NCBI GenBank assembly: GCA_928212115.1
Contig: CAKMRJ010005745.1
Span: forward strand, 223,528,832-223,592,831
Source of the DNA: Lactuca virosa
Taxonomy: Eukaryota; Streptophyta; Magnoliopsida; Asterales; Asteraceae
Length of the DNA stretch: 64,000 bases
Direction: 5' to 3'
Under the pieces are notes generated by a model that ran no database searches, was not told the DNA's origin, and saw only the letters and a program-made list of their open reading frames with translations. Both the position numbers and the translations under genes were made by a program. Below are positions 1 through 12,600 of this stretch, in pieces (the first letter of the stretch is position 1; each line of letters opens with the position of its first letter).

Positions 1-100
1 CCTGGCATCGTCCTCTAGATCTATGTATAAAATTACGTAATAGAATGTTTAGTTATGGAGAAAGAACGATGAAAGTTTATTTTTTGAAGGGTGAACTCAC

Positions 101-809
101 AATCTGCGAATCTGAGAACTGGTGCAACGACGACGAACAGGCGTCCGTCACTTGGGCTACTGAATCTCAGATCAATCTCCGTTCCTCCAAGATCAGCTAT
201 CGATACTGGTGTCTGGAAAAGATGATAGACAAATCAACAATCCGTTGCTGATTTCTTAACATTATCGAAGGATTCAGAAGGGATTATAATCAATTGTTAC
301 CTCTTCCCAACCATCAGGCACTGAAAAGGCGTACGGAATGATCGGACTCCAGCCAACTCCATGGCCGCCGGACTTCTCATCTGGTCGGCGGTAAGTCCTC
401 CAACCTGTCTGAGCATGTTTTAACATCGTGAAGATGAATAACAAAATTGATTAAGAATATATGATTGATGATTTTGGCATAACTGTAAGAGTTTTCATAT
501 TCCTTAATTAATTGTGTATCTAGGATTAAAAGGGGACAAACCTTGTTCATTAGGTTCAGATAGGCCTGGAATTCTACCGGCTAAAAGTCCTTGCTTGACG
601 ACGGCTAATCCCTCTTTAGGGAATCCTAATATTGCTGAAGACACCAATGAAGCTCCAGATACGATTGCTGTTCTTCTTCTCAAAACCTCACATCCATTTT
701 CTTCTGAATTGATTCTTTCAGGGGAGGAGGAAGCAGAAGCAACAACAGGAAGGTTTTGCTTCCTGGTTTTTAATGGAAACCCGAAACTTGTAAATCCAAT
801 TGTGCCCAT
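101..809 (-). CDS. PPD4: PsbP domain-containing thylakoid lumen protein (PPD4-like), first three exons; gene continues off the left edge
   Basis: Three minus-strand exons are visible: 809-542 (ATG at 809-807), 404-301 and 212-101. All have GT-AG borders and the phases match. Exon 1 encodes a basic, Ser-rich N-terminus followed by a twin Arg and a hydrophobic stretch (RRRTAIVSGASLVSSAILGF), as expected of a bipartite chloroplast/thylakoid transit peptide. Next come GLAVVKQGLLAGRIPGLSEP, then WRTYRRPDEKSGGHGVGWSP and IIPYAFSVPDGWEE in exon 2, and VSIADLGGTEIDLRF in exon 3, which is the start of a PsbP fold. I recognise this pattern as the PsbP-domain protein 4 / 29.8-kDa lumen protein type. The remaining exons lie left of base 1. 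PsbP-like proteins act in the thylakoid lumen around the photosystems; the exact role of this one cannot be read from the sequence. A decayed copy lies at 24711-25494. Confidence 0.8.
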
Positions 810-1417
810 CTTTCGAAGGGCTTCTGTTAGAATGATATCGTAAAAAAGATTGGAGGTTGTTTCCTTTTTAGCTTGTAGAGTGTGGATCTTCTTCTTCTTC
901 GACAACTTATGCACAATGTTTGATAGTTTGTATTTGGTAGTTTACTGTATGTTCTATTTTCATGGTGGGAATTCACTTATCTGAAAATGGTCACCATCTG
1001 GCTTGGAATTGGCCACGTCTTCAAGTGTGTGTGTGTGTTTTTTTTATTTTTTTTAAACTTTATATAATTACATATTTTTTAATGAGACATTTCCAGAATA
1101 ATGGTTTTCTACTACAAATGAATTTTATATCCCTATTATATATATATATTTGGCAAAATGTAACTTTTCTGAAATCTAAATACCATTTTACAAATCAAGT
1201 CTTAGCGACCTCAAACAAATAGATAGATATATGGATCCAAAGTCAATTGTCATCTTGCAACTATAATACAACAAATGAATCAAATTTTCGTTATATCAAG
1301 GAATTGTTGCAATTCTTCCTAAATAGCCATATCATTTACATCACCATGACTAGCTTCTCATATCACATTAAAACTACAACTCTTGTATTCTATGAATCCT
1401 CTCCATTTTTTCAAAGT

Positions 1418-4013
1418 TTAAGGCAAAGGCAAGGGTGGTTTCCATTTGTAGAATTCCACCAAGTCTCTATTAACTATCGATCCATTATGCAGCCAAAATG
1501 TTTCACTTGACTGATGAAATTGTCTTGTTTTCCTTTGAAGCTCCCATAATATCCCACTAAAAGCAGAACACGCCTCCGAATCAGGACCATATACCAATAA
1601 ACATCTCAATTTCCTGCCTCGAGCAATCATCTCCTCTATCCGTTTATCTAACAATACCATAACCAAAAAGGTCAACAACCATACCAAAAAGTCAACATAC
1701 TTTATGCCAACTTAAGGGATCATGTTATAACATCAAACAAACCTGGTATGGACTCCAAATACTCCAAAAGCTGAACGCCAATTCTTGAAGATGGCCATTT
1801 GATTGATACTTGGGAGTAGTCAACAACATTCTGAAATGGTAGCTCTGCATGATCTGATAAGAGCACAGGCACACACTCCTGTTTTGCATAAAAAAAAACA
1901 TTAAATTATTCAATGAACCCTCATTTTTTTAAGCGTAACAAAAACACAACACATACCACAAAAAAGGACTCATAAAAGCGAAGAGTCCAAGATGACTCCC
2001 CACGTGGGGCCAAACAAAACTTAGCATTACGCAGGTGTAGAAAGTAATCGGCCTTCCCCAATTTTTCAGGACCGCTAAACTTCAACTCTGGAGATTCCAA
2101 CTGTAGAAAACAGATAGTGTCAGTGTCAGTGACAGTGATACAGACAGAGGAAAAAGTAAGTAAATACCTTATGTGGGAATTGTTTAGCAAGATCAATTAA
2201 TTGAAGACGGCCTGATTTTCCTTGTGCACGACCTAAGTAGTTTGCCAAGTATTTTCTTTTTGATAATGGCAAGGGTTCTACCAGCCTTACCCCATGAGTT
2301 GTCATTCCATCATCAACATTTCCAGGGATAATTATGTCTTTCCATGTATTGAAGGCACTTGTGTCCCGCTTATCTGTCCTGTCTCCCTGTTTATGCAAAC
2401 ATTTTTTACTCCAATATAAATCAAGAAAACACCTTATGCAAGTGTTATTTTGTATTCACTAACCTCAGGAGTTAGGATTATTGAGTGGTTTATGTAGGTA
2501 GCCCATGATTTGAATAGGTGGGCCCCTGCACCACTGACAGATAGTATCATAGTAGTAATTGTAAGTCATCATACTTAAGTTATAAAAACTGACAACAAGA
2601 ACAATAATTGATGAAATTGGTTATAATTGTAAGTAATCATACCTTGGAAACACAAATATGTGGTTGCGACCACCTGATAACCTGAAATATGGCATTTGGC
2701 TTAATACCTGAGAGCAAGAAGACACTAAATTAGGAATCTTTTAACCTATCTATTTTTCAATTAAAGTATAATTTCTTATCCAAGAACACCTATGATATTG
2801 ATATACCTTAACATAAGTTTGGTTTATCTCTTTATCATTAAGACCACCCATCATTCGAACACATTTAACATAGGATGGTACGAAGAACAGATCAGCTTCT
2901 GCTTTCTTATGTGTACGAAATCTTGATTTAAGTAGAAGCTTGTGAATCTTGACCTATAATTTCATGTTAGTGTCAAAAGACTAGAACTTAGTATACCCTT
3001 CAAACAAAAATGGGATACAGAACACTTAACATTATCAAACATTGCACAAATGTATAGCTGTATGCTAAATGGGAATGAGACTATGAGTGTTTATAGAAGT
3101 CTATTTAACTATATATATATATATGTGCACTCTTTCAGGAACAGGGTTTTAATCACAATAAGATAATCATGTTATTGGTAAAATCTGATGGAAACATAAA
3201 AGGCTAGACTGGTTATCTGATGTAAAGGATAAAATTCATGTGAAACTCTACCAAAATACAAGAATGCTATAACTGTGATGTGACCAGGTGTGCTTGTAAA
3301 AACCTGATGAAGGAAGGTTATCTTCAAATTTACAAACTAATTTCATCAGTTCAGAATGGTATCATGTTTTATGCAATTCAAATTGAGTTAGCATCCTATA
3401 CATCGTCGCCAGATTAAATTGATGTTTCAGCTTTTGATCAGGGCAGAACTGAATCATGTAAAACAACAACTAATCCCAATAAACCAGTAACATATAATTT
3501 CGGCAAATCGACTATAGTTGAAGAACAGATCAGCACCGTTCATTCAATTAATCGATTTCAAGTTCACAAGTAAGATGAAAATGACGATCTATAGGTTCCA
3601 TGAACTCGGGTATACAAGAAAAAGGGAAATTGAATTACCTGAGTACCCCATTGTCCCTTGAGGCAAGAATCCGCCGAAATCGTTCCATCACGACCATACA
3701 AGAGCTGTTTTAGGCCGTCGATCTCATTCTCATCATAGATGTAGATTTTGAGGGAGATGTAGGACCCATATCCGCGGCGAGGCCACCGTACTGAACCCTC
3801 ATCTTCTGAGAAACGTATAATGTTGGATTCATATCCATTGCCATCGAAGGATGAAGAGGAAGAAATGGAGGAGGGGAATGATTGGTCTAAGAGTCTGGTG
3901 GCGAAAAAGGTAACGGCGATGAGGGCTAGGGCTCCGATCTGGTGTGAGCGAGTGCAGGGTGTTGAGGAAGGAGGTCCGAACACTCTGCTCTTGATGTTGA
4001 CTGTGCTGCCCAT
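1418..4013 (-). CDS. Exostosin-family (GT47) glycosyltransferase, eight exons, apparently intact
   Basis: The exons on the minus strand are 4013-3639, 2953-2807, 2707-2643, 2533-2464, 2386-2168, 2100-1957, 1878-1743 and 1647-1418. All have GT-AG borders and compatible phases, and total 1386 nt (461 residues plus stop). The N-terminus has one hydrophobic segment (about residues 24-40, IGALALIAVTFFATRLL), as in a type II Golgi membrane protein. The exostosin domain follows: LKIYIYDENEIDG in exon 1, EADLFFVPSYVKCVRMMGG in exon 2, WKDIIIPGNVDDG in exon 5, FCLAPRGESSWTLRFYES in exon 6, and ECVPVLLSDHAELPF with VDYSQ in exon 7. Family members transfer sugars to cell-wall polysaccharides or proteoglycans in the Golgi; the donor and acceptor cannot be read here. 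The gene is about 600 bp from the PPD4-like gene on the same strand. No broken codon was seen. Confidence 0.88.
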
Positions 4014-6253
4014 TGCTTTGTTCGACTATCAGTAGCAGGAAGTTAAGCGACTCATACTGTGTCTGAGAGTGAGAGATTTGGAGGAAGAAGGAAACGACGA
4101 CGTCGTTCTCTTTTATTGATGTTTAATCACAAGAATGAGTTAATGAGAAAGTAATAAATTTCAACCGGTATTAACAGTATTAAGCAATCTAACCATTATT
4201 TAATACTCCTATGTATTTGAAGAAAAGTAATTAAAAAGAATTATTTTTGTTAAAAATAACCACTTAGTACGGAATTGTCATTCGAGACTTTGAAAAAACA
4301 CATTTTCAAACTGACATTTTGGACCAACATTCTCGATTCTATACTTATTTTCGGATTTCGATAAAAACTTTGGAATTTCAAGAACAAATCCAAATCTGAA
4401 GAACAATTCTGAAATTTTAAGAAAAAAAAATTGGTCTTTTACTAAAATCTAACAAAAAGTTAAACAAACATAGTTAATGTGATCTATACACGAGATTAAT
4501 GTATAAAATCAAGCATTTGACTAAAAACCAATGACATTAAACACTTTAAAATGGACATTTCAGACATAAATAGAGATATTTCTTTGGAAAAAACAAAACT
4601 AAAAATGAGTTATGTTCGGAATGGAGCATTCGGGAGTAAATGATCATTTTTCAAAAACTAGAAAAAATGGTTATTAAAAAAACAAAAAAAAACTCATTTA
4701 TAATGGTTAGTTTACTCTATTCCCTTATTTTTTTTTAACAACTACAAACACACACCCACTAATCATACTACTAATTCTACTTCTTTTGTCCACATGAGAC
4801 TTGAAACCTCGATCACTTAAGGAATAAACATTGTTCCAATACATTTGATATTGTTAGGCTACAAGCCCTTTGGTATCTCGTGTATGTATTTAATCACTTA
4901 GAACCGAGGGAATCTATCTTTCCCAGCCATACCAAGTCTTAACCCTCTTGTCACTTATTTCTCACATTGGCTTTTCTCTCTCCTCTCACTCTATCTTTCA
5001 CAACCCTCAATACAAGGATTCCATATTTCCTAACCCATTCTCAATGTACAAGTACTAAAACAAGTGGTATAAGTCACCATTTGGCTAAACCCGCACCATT
5101 ACGGCCCCCACCTTCACGGAATGGCGATACCCATACCCACGGTATTGCGCCCACCAATGGCTACCATTCTCCATATTTGCTCATACTTTGTGCACCCTTA
5201 TGTTTTTTTAACACATAATCATTAAAATTGTTTACCATGTTCACAAATCACTCATTTTCTGGCTAATGTAAGTTCTAGCCAAACATGAAATTTACGGTCA
5301 TCTTCTCTAATCAAACATAAATTTTCCACATGTGTTTACGGTCATCTTCAAGTTTAAAGAAAAAACCCAGAAAAATTGATCTCTTCTGAAAATTCCAACA
5401 AACCAAGGAATCGATTTTGCAAAAGAAGCCCAAGAAATCCATTAGATTTGTGTGTGTGTGTGTAGTGGTGGTGGGGGGGGGGGGGGTTGTGTTCATTTCC
5501 CATGAAATCCCTCATATTTGTGTATCTCTTCCAAAAAAAATCTAACAAACTAGGAAATCCGAAGAAAAAAAAACCAAGAAACGATTTATGGGTTTGACTC
5601 ATCAGAAACGAAATCAAACACCTAAAAAAACGATTTCTTCCAAAAAGGTTTTCATGTTCTTCGATTTTTTACATCACAAAAACCAGATCTTGATGAACAC
5701 CCACGAACGATTTCATATTCTTCAGAGTTTTGTATGTGTTCGTTTGTGTGTATGTGTTTTTTAAAATAAAACCCAAAAACGGTTTTTGAGTTTGACTTGT
5801 TGGAAGTATGCTTAATTTCACAAGTTAGTGATATTTTTAGAAATAGCACGGTGTTTTTAGGTTACACGCAAGATATGATTCACGCATAAAATGATAAAAG
5901 GAAAATTAGAGGGACTAGTTTATTATCTTGTCACCTTATGTCGAGTTAATTAGAAACTAAATGAAGGGTCTAAGTGTAATTATGCTTGGTTTGAAACTTT
6001 GAATTGGTAAGTATTTATTTCTTGGATTAAGGTATAAATATACCAATTAAAATAGATAATTAGCAATCTAACCCATAGAGCAGTTCCTTAAGACTTGAGA
6101 ACTGGACATATTATTTTTCCCTCTTATTCTCATGTTTTCTCTTGCTCTCTCTCTCAACCCTCTCTCATATCCAAGCTAGGGTTTGTGTTTTAGCCAAAAA
6201 ATGAAGAAGAATGGAAAGTCTTTTTTGCTTGATCATTGTTCTTCAGAGTTATT
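4014..6253. other. Intergenic region, no gene recognised
   Basis: AT-rich sequence upstream of the GT47 gene. It contains a (TG)n run near 5449-5463 and a G-homopolymer near 5473-5486. Open frames here are low-complexity and lack family motifs. The first 100-150 bp left of the GT47 ATG (4014-4160) probably hold its promoter and 5' leader, but no clear TATA box was identified. Confidence 0.6.
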
Positions 6254-6509
6254 AGTAACATCCCTTTTCCCGGTACGTAATCTATCATGGTTTTATTTTA
6301 CTTATTCGTTGAAATCTGAAAGCTGATAATCTATTGTTAATCGTAAAAGACGCGATGCGCCTTTTTATAGGTGTGGTGCGCCTTGTCCCATGGGTTGAAC
6401 GTCTTTTTAGGGTTTTGGGGGCTATTTATGCATCGTTAAACCCTAGGGTTAGCTCATTCTCAACCTTCATCACCCTTTAAGAGAACTTCAAAAACCTTAG
6501 CTTTCTCTC

Positions 6510-8882
6510 TGTAACACCCCAAATTTCAGAGGTATGATTTAAGGGTTTAAAGTGTAATTTTGAAGAAGGGACTCGACGAGTAGGTATGCTTACTCGCCGA
6601 GTCGGAGCGGGTCTTGGGTTGTGAATTAAGTGACCAACTCGCTGAGTCGGAAGCTGGACTCGACGAGTTGGTGCTGGAATGAAAAAAACCCTAATCTCGG
6701 GGGTTGCACCCTATTTAAAGGACTTTATGTCCTTCTCTCAGCCTCCTTATTGCCCTTGAGAACCATAAAACCCTAAGCTCGTGTGTGTGAGGCCTTTGGA
6801 GGGAGATTGAAGCTTTGGAAGTTGTTTCTAGTGGAAGAAACTTGAAGATCAAAAGGGCTTGCATCAAGAGAGTGGTGCAGATCCAGAATCTACTGCAGTT
6901 TGGGCACATTTTGGAAGTAACAAGCTGTTACCTTGACTCTATTGCATTTATATCTATTCAAGAATGAGATTTGGGGCCCTTTTTGCATGTTAAGGATCTA
7001 TTTCGGGTTAGGGGTCTAGATCTGAGGTTGCTACTTCAGATCTAGACTTGTCTTGGTCCAGAAACTCACAAAGTATCAGCCTTTGGCTTGTTGGTGAAGC
7101 ATCCTTGTCTTAAACCTTAGCCCTAGAGTGATTTGGGCTTATAGCTCCTTGGTTTCACGTAAAGTTTGCAACTTTACGTGGGAGTTATGCCCTAGAAGAG
7201 TGGATCTACAGTTTGGAGCCCCTGCATGACTCGAAAAGCCTCTGTATGAATAAAGGACTGAAGGGACTCGGCGAGTCTGTTGAATATAGGCATGAACTCG
7301 ACGAGTTGGAGGAACAACTCGGCGAGTCTGTTGAAGATTGTCGTGGACTCGGCGAGTCTGTTCTTGGACTCGGCGAGTCAGAACGCAAAACCCCAACCTC
7401 CTCTGGTTAAGACTCAGATCAGCGAGTTGAGTGGTGACTCAGTGAGTTGGACAGGATAGGACTCAGAGATTGTTGAACTCGACGAGTCATGGGGTGACTC
7501 GGCGAGTCGAGTCGTGATTTGAGAGTTTTCTGAGTTTAGGAACTCGGCGAGTCAGCGGGTTGACTCGACGAGTAGGGTCAATCAGGAAGGTTGACTTTGG
7601 CCAGGACTTTAACTTTGACCAGTTTGACCTTCAAGGGTATTATGGTAATTTGGTATTTATGTCAATGGATCATTGATGGCTATAGGTGTTGGAGTTTGGG
7701 GCAGTGCTTCGGGATTGTGCTTTCGTGGTTCGGTTCGGAAGTTGCAAGGTGAGTTATCCTCACTATACCCAAGGGTCTAAGGCACCAAGGCAGGCCCTTT
7801 GATTTGTTATTTGAGTTAGTTACTGCTGTGATATGTTAGTTGGTATCCTGGTAGATAGGACGGCTTTATGATGGTATGTTCTGTTAGTTGGCATCCTGGT
7901 AGATAGGATGGCTATATGATGGTATGCTCTGTTAGATCGGTATTCTGGTAGATTGGATGAGGCTATGCTTAATGACCCGTAGTTGGTCTGACTGTCTGTA
8001 TGCTGGTAGGAGATTACCTGTTATATGTGCACGTGTTGAGCAGTAGTAGAGGGTATTCCATCCCGGTAGGATGATAGGGCCCTAGTATGTTGTCTTGTAG
8101 ACTGTTATATGGTTATTTGATAGGTGTACATGGTTGTTAGTATGTGGGCATTCCAACCTGATGGTTGAGGGCCAGGAGTATTCCATCCCGGTAGGATGAT
8201 TGGACTCATAGTAGGTGGGCATTCCAACCTGATGGTTGAGGGCCTGGGGTATTCCATCCCGAGGGATGATTGGACCCATAGTAGTTAGTGTATGTATAGT
8301 AGGTAGGCATTCCAACCCGATGGTTGAGGGCCAGGAGTATTCCATCCCGGTAGGATGATTGGACTCATAGTAGGTGAACATTCCAACCTGATGGTTGAGG
8401 GCCTGGGGTATTCCATCCTGAGGGATGATTGGACCCATAGTAGTTATTGTATGTATAGGTGTGTGGGCATTCCAACCCGATGGTTGTGGGCTGAGAGTAT
8501 TCCATCCCGAGGATGATTGGACTCGTAGTATGTTGGCATTCCAACCCGACGGTTGAGGGCCTGGGGTATTCCAACCTGATGGTTGATTGGACCCATAGTA
8601 TGTTGTTCATTGTTGTATGTGTATGGTTATGTGTGTACGGGTATTTTGGGGGAACTCACTAAGCTTTCGAGCTTACGGTTTTCAGTTTATTGTTTCAGGT
8701 ACATCAGGTGATCGTGGCAAGGCAAAGGCGTGATCGTACCGCTCCTCATATTTCATGATTTTGTGATTTGGTTCTGGGGATACTCTGATGTTTAAACTAT
8801 TTTGAAAACAAGTTGTAATAACTTAATGGTTTTGAATGGGTTAAAATGTTTTTAAATTGGCCTGAATTTTATGGGTGTTACA
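6510..8882 (+). mobile_element. Solo LTR (Gypsy type) with CTCTC target-site duplication
   Basis: It starts TGTAACACCCC at 6510 and ends GGGTGTTACA at 8882. The flanks 6505-6509 and 8883-8887 are both CTCTC, so the ends are fixed. No internal region is attached: this is a recombination-derived solo LTR. It is the same family as the solo LTR at 29977-34136. It carries two clusters of the palindrome ACTCGNCGAGT (6571-6680 and 7264-7575), a TATA-like CTATTTAAAG near 6711-6720, a long hairpin at 7156-7180, TTGAC-type motifs near 7580-7630, a GTGAG/CTCAC hairpin at 7749-7763 and a minisatellite at about 8140-8590. It interrupts the older LTR. Confidence 0.92.
8140..8590 (+). repeat. Minisatellite inside the solo LTR, 70-90 bp units
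   Basis: The phrase GGGCATTCCAACC, followed by GATGGTTG and ATTCCATCCC, recurs at about 8148, 8217, 8306, 8379, 8466 and 8535. The spacing is irregular, near 70-90 bp. The same phrase recurs in fewer copies at 33664-33870 in the related LTR. Expansion here accounts for much of the length difference between the two LTRs. Confidence 0.85.
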
Positions 8883-9649
8883 CTCTCCCTTGTTTTGAGC
8901 CTTGGAATTCTTTTGTGAGCTTATTTCTCCATTTTGGTGGTTGAAGCTTGTAGATCAAGAGTTTTTTTTGGTGCATAGAAGGAAGGTTCAAGTGTAGATC
9001 CAACAAGGTTGCATCTTTTCTAGACCTTTGTGAGTATAAAGCTTCAAACTTTCTTTTTGATTAATTAGATCTTGCTTTATGTCATATTATAAGCTTTTTG
9101 GTCTCTTTTGTTGGTGATCTTGGAGTTGAGAGAACTCCAACATCTTGTGAGCACTCTGGGATGCTCCTTGGACCTCATGGACTAGTAAAGTTGGGACCTT
9201 TTGCCTCCCCTTTAAGACATGCAAGTTATGTTGGTCTTTTAGGTCATTATGGTGCATAAAGTTTACATCTTGCATGATTGGGATGTCTTAATGGATAAAG
9301 TTGGAAACTTTATCCATTAATACATGGTTACGGACCGGTTCTAGAAGTTTGAGCTTTGACTTAATGGAATAACTCGAAAATCCCTTAAGAAGTGAATCTG
9401 ACGCGACACGTCTTTTCCACGAGCGACGCGTTTTTGGAAGTTTTCTGAAATGCACCTGTTTTAGACTTGGATCCCGACTATCTTGTCTTTTAATGGGCGT
9501 GGGGGGCCTGTTTGACTAAATGTAGACATTTTGACTAAGTGTGACCTTATGTCAAACTTTTGGGTTTTAGGTGATAGACTAAGGTTTGACATTTTATTTA
9601 ATTTTAAGTGGTTTGTGAGAACAACCTTCACATTTCCTGCAAGCTGTGG

Positions 9650-12600
9650 TGTCACAACTAGGAATTCTGATACGTTGTAAACACTTAACAAAGAATGACA
9701 TTGTAGCTAAGACTTGAAAACATGTATGGTGTTTATTCAATGACAACAAAATTCCATCAAATACTCTATACAAACATTCAAATAGTCAACAAAAGGTTGG
9801 AAACCCTAAAAATCCCGGTTCAAGTCCCTTTTGGACTAGGATTTTCTTATTGGGCCTAATGGACCAATAAGCTTCCAATTTGACTATTTTGGGCCTAGAA
9901 CCCCTAATTGGGCTCTAATTGGACCACTTTCATAAAAACTTAACCTTTTGGGCCTTATTGGGCCATAACAAATTCAATTAGCTTTAATGGACTCAAATCC
10001 ATTCCTTTATGCTAATTTGGGCCGAAAAATGTTATTTGAGCCTCATAAATTCGAGCATGGGCCCAAGATGATTCCTCCCCCTCTCTCTTTAGCCCAAATC
10101 GACCCATGTTTAATAAAAAAAAAAGAGATAAGAATGGTGAAGGAAATAAAAACAAAATGGGAAATTATGGGAAATTTGTGAGGATGCCACCTTCTTATTG
10201 CATGGTGGACATCCATGCAATGTCACCTCACTTCTCTCCCCTCCCTCTCTTCTTCTTATCTCTCGGCCCAAAGGAAGAACACACACACACACAATTCACT
10301 CAAGTTTTCTCTCAAGAACTCACAACAACTTCTCCTCTTCTTCATCAAAATTTCGAGATCTTGGAACATTTCAAGGAGATCCTTCCACAAAAATCATCAT
10401 CCTAGGTAAGTTGATGCTTGGATCCATGATCTAGATTCTTTGTTTTATCAAAATTCTCTTCTTAACTCATATAAACTCATGATCATCATCCTAGAAACCC
10501 CTAAGATCGAGATCCACCCAAGAAGGCTTGTTAGGACCAAATTTTTTCTTCATTCCTTCCTTCAAAACCGTGAGCAACAAGCAAAGGTGAATTCATACCC
10601 CTTGTTTTCGGTTTTCATAGGATTTTGGGGGAGAATACAAGTTGCTTTGTGTAGATCTATGTGTATATGCATGATTATGTGTGTTTTCCATGAATTATTT
10701 GGTGATTATGTGTTGATTTCTTCATTAATCTAAAAATATGTTAAGAACTTGAAGTTTATCACTTGGATCTTCATAAGAACCTTGAGAAAAGTATGTTTTA
10801 TCACATATATTACATATAAACTTGTAGATCTGGGAATTATACACTTAAAATAGCAAAAATGAGTGTTGTGCTCAAAGATCTATAACTTATACTCAAAAAT
10901 CAGCTTTTGACAGGAAAGTTTTAGCCCAATCTCGAGCTGTTTTGACCCTCTTAATGGAAATATTTTTCAAAACTGTTCTACATGGATAAATTTCAGATTT
11001 ATACCTTTAAAATGACTACTCTCACGTTTTCATACGATTTTTCTACAATTTTTGGCGAATTTTACAAAACTGCCTATCATATTTGAAATAATTTCGGACC
11101 AACCTGTGAAGGTGAGTAATTTCACACTAGTTTGAGGCCATCAAAAATTATGAGAACAATTGTGAACAAAGTAGACAAAATTTCCAAACTTCCAGAATTT
11201 ACGGATCCAAATTTCGACTTACGATGATTTTTCTACAAATTTTCCAAAACCTAGGTCGGAAAAGCCCAAAACCAGAAAAATGTGTATTTTCACAAAAATC
11301 AAGCCAAAAATGATATTTTTGACAAAAATGGGTTTAAAAGTAATTTTTACCACAAACTAGTCATCAACACAAGTTTTGAACAAAATGGAGACTAAAGTGT
11401 TATTCTTACAAAAATTGGGCCTTAATTGTAAATTTTTGGCTTATTGGGCCAAGAACGTCATTTTTACAAAAAGTGGGCTTTTATGCTATTTTAGTGAATA
11501 CTTGAACCAAAACCAACGACAAACTAACAAACGGATTAATTTGATCATTTTCTAGGTTATTGGGCCTTAGTGGCCCATTTTTATGTGTGATAGGTCCTGT
11601 ATACTATTTATATGTTTGTTGGGCCTCATTGACCCATTAACATGTGCGACGGACCTTGGATACTATTTGTGTGCCATTTGGGCCTGTAAATACCTTACAT
11701 ATGAAATGGGCCTTAGTTGTCCTTTTATATATATATTTCGGGCCCATGTTATATAATTTCATTCCAATTTGGGCCTTTAAATGATTTACATGTTTAGCGA
11801 TGCCTTAGTGGTTCACTTTCATGGTTCATTGGGCCTGTAATGAGATTATACCTTTCTTCGCGTAAATTCGATTAAGGATCTAGTGAGTTTTGTCGGTTGG
11901 CACCTATTAAGTGTACGATCATAGCCTGTAGTTATAACCAGAGTCTCTTGGAGGAAGAGCGGGGATTTGTGTATAGATCTATACGGGGATGACACCCCAC
12001 ACCTGAGCTGTTCGCTACAGTTAGACTAACTCAGTCTAGGGTGACGAAAACCTTATAATCAAAAATCAAAACCGGCGTCCAACAACGCTAAGACAGGCAA
12101 AATTGTTATTATTTAGTATGGTTATGACGGCTCACTTAGAGGAATTAACGTTATGAAGTTTATGGAAGACCCTTCTCTTTTCTTTGGATTACTCGGAAAC
12201 ATTCTCGTACTGGTACTCAACCTCGGGGGTTGGTATGGCAGCTTTCTCTTTTACAGACAACATCGGGTTGCCTGGGAACATTCTCTTTACATTATCTCTA
12301 CATTCTCTTTACCCTTTTAGTCAAATAAACAATAACATACATGCATTAATACTAGATTTGACACAAACACACAAAACAGTTTGCAGAAAATATAGGATTT
12401 TCTAGTGGTTTTCAAAGTTATACAAATCATTTTCACAAACATGCTTATGAACTCACCAACATTTTTATGTTGACCGTTTTCAAAATAACTTGTATTCTCA
12501 GGAAACCGTTAAAGCAGGATGAACGAAACAAACTAATGGATATTGTGTTATATTTTGTTTCATCATACTCTTACTATTTTGGCATGTAATATTCAAATAC

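Noticed and set aside
514..843. 109-codon plus-strand frame
   Set aside because: Antisense to exon 1 of the PPD4-like gene.
3820..4035. 71-codon plus-strand frame
   Set aside because: Antisense to exon 1 of the GT47 gene.
5311..5617. Short minus-strand frames with Pro-Thr-His runs
   Set aside because: Products of TG and G homopolymer tracts; no conserved partner in the window.
7139..7410. Repeat-rich frames encoding TRRV or DSPSPR-like repeats
   Set aside because: They are the ACTCGNCGAGT palindromes read as codons in an LTR leader.
8082..8610. 118- and 81-codon frames with GPIIPQDG/WPSTIGLE repeats
   Set aside because: They are translations of the LTR minisatellite; the same occurs at 33592-33975.
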